Below, one piece after another: positions 61,106 through 64,000 of a stretch of DNA of 64,000 nt. A program made the position numbers and the translations under genes. The first letter of the stretch is position 1, and every line of letters starts with the position of its first letter. Below the pieces are notes generated by a model. It was not told the origin of the DNA. It saw only the letters and a list, made by a program, of their open reading frames with translations, and did no database searches. The DNA is from DASWIP01 sp036397635 (lineage in GTDB: Bacteria > Actinomycetota > AC-67): assembly GCA_036397635.1 (NCBI GenBank), contig DASWIP010000012.1:1-64000 (forward strand). The letters are read 5' to 3'.

Positions 61106-61456
61106 TTACTCCCTCTCCTCGACCACGACGGTGATGTGTGTGGTCCGCTTGCGGATGCGGTACGCGCGGCCCTGCGCGCGCGGCCGCCAGCGCTGCAGCG
61201 TGGGCCCTTCGTCGGCCCAGCAGCGCGCGACGAACAGCGACTCGCGATCCGAGTTCAACCCGTGCTCGGCATTGGCGACCGCGGCCTCGAGCACCTTGAC
61301 CACGTCCTCCGCCGCGCCCCGGCGCGAGAACTGCAGCACCCGGCGCGCCTCGTCGACGTGGAGGCCCCTGATCTGGTTCAGCACGAACCGCGCCTTGTTC
61401 GGCGACAGGCGCGCGTACTTCACGCTCGCTCGTGCTTCCTTCGTCGCGTTCGCCAT
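61106..61456 (-). CDS. rplV: 50S ribosomal protein L22
   Basis: L22 lines the exit tunnel. The 116-residue product has KYARLSPNKARFVLNQIRG, VLEAAVANAEHGLNSD and the tunnel-loop/C-terminal part RWRPRAQGRAYRIRKRTTHI. It is three bases from rpsC. Confidence 0.97.
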   Translation of the reverse strand: MANATKEARASVKYARLSPNKARFVLNQIRGLHVDEARRVLQFSRRGAAEDVVKVLEAAVANAEHGLNSDRESLFVARCWADEGPTLQRWRPRAQGRAYRIRKRTTHITVVVEERE

Positions 61457-61458
61457 CG

Positions 61459-61746
61459 TTATCGCACCGTCGTCGCTTTCTCGGCCCTGCCGCCCGCGTG
61501 CCCTCGGAACGTCCGCGTGATAGCGAACTCACCGAGCTTGTGCCCCACCATCGACTCAGAGACGAAGACGGGGACGTGCTTGCGCCCGTCGTGCACCGCG
61601 ATCGTCAGCCCCACCATGTCGGGGGTGATCGTCGAGCGCCGCGACCAGGTCTTGATGACCTTGCGATCCCCGGTGGCCCTCGCGCGCTCCACCTTCTTCT
61701 GGAGGTGGTCGTCCACGAAGGGACCCTTCTTCAGACTCCGCGTCAT
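61459..61746 (-). CDS. rpsS: 30S ribosomal protein S19
   Basis: The 95-residue S19 has MTRSLKKGPFVDDHLQKKVE, TWSRRSTITPDMVGLTIAVH and MVGHKLGEFAITRTFRGH. It forms a bridge with S13 in the 30S head. Spacing to its neighbours is two or three bases. Confidence 0.98.
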   Translation of the reverse strand: MTRSLKKGPFVDDHLQKKVERARATGDRKVIKTWSRRSTITPDMVGLTIAVHDGRKHVPVFVSESMVGHKLGEFAITRTFRGHAGGRAEKATTVR

Positions 61747-61749
61747 CGA

Positions 61750-62580
61750 CTAGCCTCTCTTCTTCGACTTCCGCCGGCGCACGATGAGCCGGTCGGACGA
61801 CTTCTTCTTCCGCGTGCGGCCCTCGGGCTTGCCCCACGGACTGACCGGGTGCCGGCCACCGGAGGCCTTGCCCTCGCCGCCACCCAGCGGGTGATCGACC
61901 GGGTTCATGGCGACGCCTCGCGTCTGCGGCCGGCGGCCCTTGTATCGCGTGCGGCCGGCCTTGCCCCAGTTGATCAGCTCCCATTCGGCGTTGCCGACCT
62001 CGCCGACCGTCGCGCGACACCGAGCCTCGACCAGGCGAACCTCGCCCGACGGCATGCGCAGGTGGGCCATCTTGCCCTCCTTCGCGAGCAGCTGAACGCT
62101 GGTCCCCGCCGAGCGCGCGATCTTCGCGCCGCCTCCGGGGCGCAACTCGACACCGTGCACGACCGTCCCGACCGGGATGTTCTTCAGCGGAAGCGCATTC
62201 CCGGGCTTGATATCGACGCCTTCACCCGAGACGACCGAGTCACCCACCGCGAGCTTGTCCGGCGCCAGGATGTACCGCTTCTCGCCGTCGGCGTAATGCA
62301 GAAGGGCGATGCGGCAGTTACGGTTCGGGTCATACTCGATCGAGAACACCTTCGCCGGGACCCCGTCCTTGTTTCGCCGGAAGTCCACGAGTCGGTAGCG
62401 ACGCTTGTTGCCACCTCCGCGATGACGCGAGGTGATCCTCCCGTACGTGTTTCGCCCGCCGGTGCTCTTGATGCTCTTGGTGAGGCGCTTCTCGGGTGTG
62501 CGGCGCGTGACCTCCGAGTAGTCGGCCTGGCTCGCGCCACGCCGGCCCGGCGTCGTTGGTTTGTAGCGTCTGATTCCCAT
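61750..62580 (-). CDS. rplB: 50S ribosomal protein L2
   Basis: L2 is needed for subunit joining and peptidyl transfer. The 276-residue product starts at the ATG at 62580 (MGIRRYKPTTPGRRGASQAD). GRNTYGRITSRHRGGGNKRR and the C-terminal VAMNPVDHPLGGGEGKASGG, with its essential His, are intact. Open frame upstream of the ATG belongs to rplW antiphase. Confidence 0.98.
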   Translation of the reverse strand: MGIRRYKPTTPGRRGASQADYSEVTRRTPEKRLTKSIKSTGGRNTYGRITSRHRGGGNKRRYRLVDFRRNKDGVPAKVFSIEYDPNRNCRIALLHYADGEKRYILAPDKLAVGDSVVSGEGVDIKPGNALPLKNIPVGTVVHGVELRPGGGAKIARSAGTSVQLLAKEGKMAHLRMPSGEVRLVEARCRATVGEVGNAEWELINWGKAGRTRYKGRRPQTRGVAMNPVDHPLGGGEGKASGGRHPVSPWGKPEGRTRKKKSSDRLIVRRRKSKKRG

Positions 62581-62582
62581 GG

Positions 62583-62870
62583 TTATCCCGCCTGGAAGAT
62601 CTCGATGGACTCGCCCTCGGCGAGCGTCACGATGGCTCGCTTCTGGGCCGCACGCTCGCCCCACGTGTAACGGGTGCGCTTGCGCTTCCCATGCCGCCAC
62701 AGCGTGTTCACGCGCACGACCTTCACCTCGAAGATCGACTCGACCGCAGCCTTGATCTCGGGCTTGCTCGCATCGGGATGGACGACGAAGGTGTAGACCC
62801 CCGCGTCGAGCGAGCTGTAGCTCTTCTCCGACACGACCGGGGCGAGGATCACATCACGAGGATCCTTCAT
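62583..62870 (-). CDS. rplW: 50S ribosomal protein L23
   Basis: The 95-residue L23 sits at the tunnel exit. DPRDVILAPVVSEKSYSSLD, KPEIKAAVESIFEVKVVRVN and the charged loop RHGKRKRTRYTWGERAAQK match the family. The ATG overlaps the rplD stop (ATGA). Confidence 0.97.
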   Translation of the reverse strand: MKDPRDVILAPVVSEKSYSSLDAGVYTFVVHPDASKPEIKAAVESIFEVKVVRVNTLWRHGKRKRTRYTWGERAAQKRAIVTLAEGESIEIFQAG

Positions 62871-63541
62871 GCGCTCTCACCACCCTTGGCAGACGCTTTG
62901 ACGCCCGGCATCGCGCTCGCGCGCTCCTGCAGCTTTTCGATCGCGGCTTTCGTGAACAGGATCCAGTCCCGCGCGAGGATGTCGTACACGTTGATCTGAT
63001 CGACCGTCAGGAGATGCACGCGCGGCAGATTGCGGAAGGATCGGTCGACGCTCTGGTCCAGCTGCTCGACGACCAGGAGGACCTTGCCTTCCCCCAGACC
63101 GATCTCGTTGAGCAGCGCGACCGCCTCCTTCGTCTTCGGTGTCTCGAAGGAGATCGAGTCGATCACCGCCACCTTGTCGTCGCGCGCCCGGTCGGTCAGC
63201 GCCGAACGAAGGGCGAGCGCTCGCACCTTCCGGTTGACCTTCTTGTCGTGGCTGCGGGGGATCGGGCCGAACACGATGCCGCCGCCGGTGTAGTGCGGCG
63301 CGCGGATCGAACCCTGGCGCGCGCGACCGGTGCCCTTCTGCCGGTACGGTTTCCGGCCGCCGCCGCGCACCTCGCCGCGGGTCTTGGTCTTGTGCGTCCC
63401 GCGGCGCCGTGCCGCCATCTGCGCGACCACGACCTGATGCATGACCGGGACGTTGACCTGAGCGTCAAAGAGCACGGGATCCAGGGGCACCTCACCGATG
63501 ACCATGCCCGCCTGGGAGCGGAGAGGGACGTTCTCGCTCAC
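62867..63541 (-). CDS. rplD: 50S ribosomal protein L4
   Basis: The 224-residue L4 has the tunnel loop with TKTRGEVRGGGRKPYRQKGT, GRARQGSIRAPHYTGGGIVF and the C-terminal NVYDILARDWILFTKAAIEK. The GTG start overlaps the rplC stop (GTGA). The Ala-rich end is slightly extended. Confidence 0.97.
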   Translation of the reverse strand: MSENVPLRSQAGMVIGEVPLDPVLFDAQVNVPVMHQVVVAQMAARRRGTHKTKTRGEVRGGGRKPYRQKGTGRARQGSIRAPHYTGGGIVFGPIPRSHDKKVNRKVRALALRSALTDRARDDKVAVIDSISFETPKTKEAVALLNEIGLGEGKVLLVVEQLDQSVDRSFRNLPRVHLLTVDQINVYDILARDWILFTKAAIEKLQERASAMPGVKASAKGGESA

Positions 63542-64000
63542 GTCGTCGCCCCCTTCTTCACCGCGTTGCGGATCATCACGAGCCCGCCGTTCGGGCCGGG
63601 AACGCCTCCACGGATCATCAGGAGGTTCCGCTCGAGATCGGACGACACGACCTGCTGGGACAGGACCGTGACGCGTTCACTACCCATCCGGCCCGGCCCC
63701 TTGGTCCCCGGCCACACGCGCCCGGGCGTGGTCCCGGCTCCGATCGACCCGGTCGAGCGGTGCTTGCGTTCAGTACCGTGCGAATCGCGGAGGCCCGAGA
63801 AGTTGTGGCGCTTCATCGCCCCGGCGAACCCCTTGCCTTTCGACACCCCTCGCACGTCCACGTGGTCCCCGGGGGAGAACAGCTCTACGGTGATCGACGA
63901 TCCGACCTCGAAGTCGCCGGCGTCGTCGGTGCGTATCTCGACCAGATGGCGGCTAGGCCGGACGCCGGCCTTGTCGAAGTGACCCTTCCGCGGCTTGCTC
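63538..64000 (-). CDS. rplC: 50S ribosomal protein L3, 5' partial
   Basis: The frame stays open from the stop at 63538 to the window edge, giving 153 visible codons. The part beyond the first internal GTG reads SKPRKGHFDKAGVRPSRHLV, normal L3 sequence. GVSKGKGFAGAMKRHNFSG, GSIGAGTTPGRVWPGTKGPG and MGSERVTVLSQ are diagnostic. About 55-60 N-terminal residues, and presumably rpsJ, lie beyond base 64000. Confidence 0.97.
   Translation of the reverse strand, partial: SKPRKGHFDKAGVRPSRHLVEIRTDDAGDFEVGSSITVELFSPGDHVDVRGVSKGKGFAGAMKRHNFSGLRDSHGTERKHRSTGSIGAGTTPGRVWPGTKGPGRMGSERVTVLSQQVVSSDLERNLLMIRGGVPGPNGGLVMIRNAVKKGATT

Overview
The window looks like chromosomal DNA of a high-GC member of the Actinomycetota. 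The evidence is gene order and family choice: sucC-sucD, purN-purH and a PcrA helicase lie close together, a GuaB3-type IMP dehydrogenase paralogue is present, zinc-ribbon forms of S4, S14 and L36 are used, and the order rplM-rpsI-glmM-glmS-nnr-alr-tsaE-tsaB-rimI-tsaD-groES is the one known from mycobacteria and relatives. I cannot place it to class. I see no rRNA, tRNA, insertion sequence, prophage or CRISPR array. Base composition and coding density are uniform, so nothing here looks recently transferred.

Layout. 1-2462 (+): the end of a branched-chain amino acid ABC importer (a LivM-LivG fusion, then LivF). 2466-4922: a divergent pair, an SRPBCC-like protein and a secreted ceramidase-like protein. 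5081-9228 (-): purN, a cyclic-nucleotide-binding protein, purH, folD and a membrane protein, a late purine and one-carbon operon. 9433-16704: the most unusual block, with a 1264-residue secreted subtilase homologue that has lost catalytic residues, a small membrane protein, a secreted calcium-repeat protein and a convergent Gly-rich secreted protein with a highly structured 5' leader. 16964-21085: a cobalamin-binding mutase subunit, SucC and SucD, divergent from a fused AccD-AccA carboxyltransferase, consistent with propionyl/methylmalonyl-CoA to succinate metabolism. 21238-27005: a lipase that overlaps mgtC antisense, a sigma-region-4/TM/LysM protein, PcrA and a toxin-antitoxin-like pair with a degenerate PIN domain.

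27194-35533 (-): groES with a perfect CIRCE operator and its own terminator; guaB3 coupled to a lipoprotein metalloprotease; a response regulator, a subtilase and a histidine kinase in one operon; then guaA. The subtilase ends in about 36 tandem Trp-containing pentapeptides. 35886-47950 (-): tRNA t6A genes (tsaD, tsaB, tsaE, with rimI), a family 4 uracil-DNA glycosylase, a P1 peptidase, a hydrolase, alr, nnr, glmS, glmM, rpsI and rplM, joining cell-wall precursor supply to translation. 47987-64000 (-): truA and the S10-spc-alpha ribosomal cluster from rplQ back to a truncated rplC. infA is absent from its usual place, and rpsC carries a 150-residue low-complexity tail.

Three near-identical perfect inverted repeats (15-16 bp arms of alternating GT/AC) lie downstream of three transcription units and look like a lineage-specific terminator or repeat family. 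The best candidates for undescribed biology are the two-component/protease operon with the Trp-pentad tail, the membrane sigma4-LysM protein, the pseudo-subtilase and the structured leader at 16737-16859.
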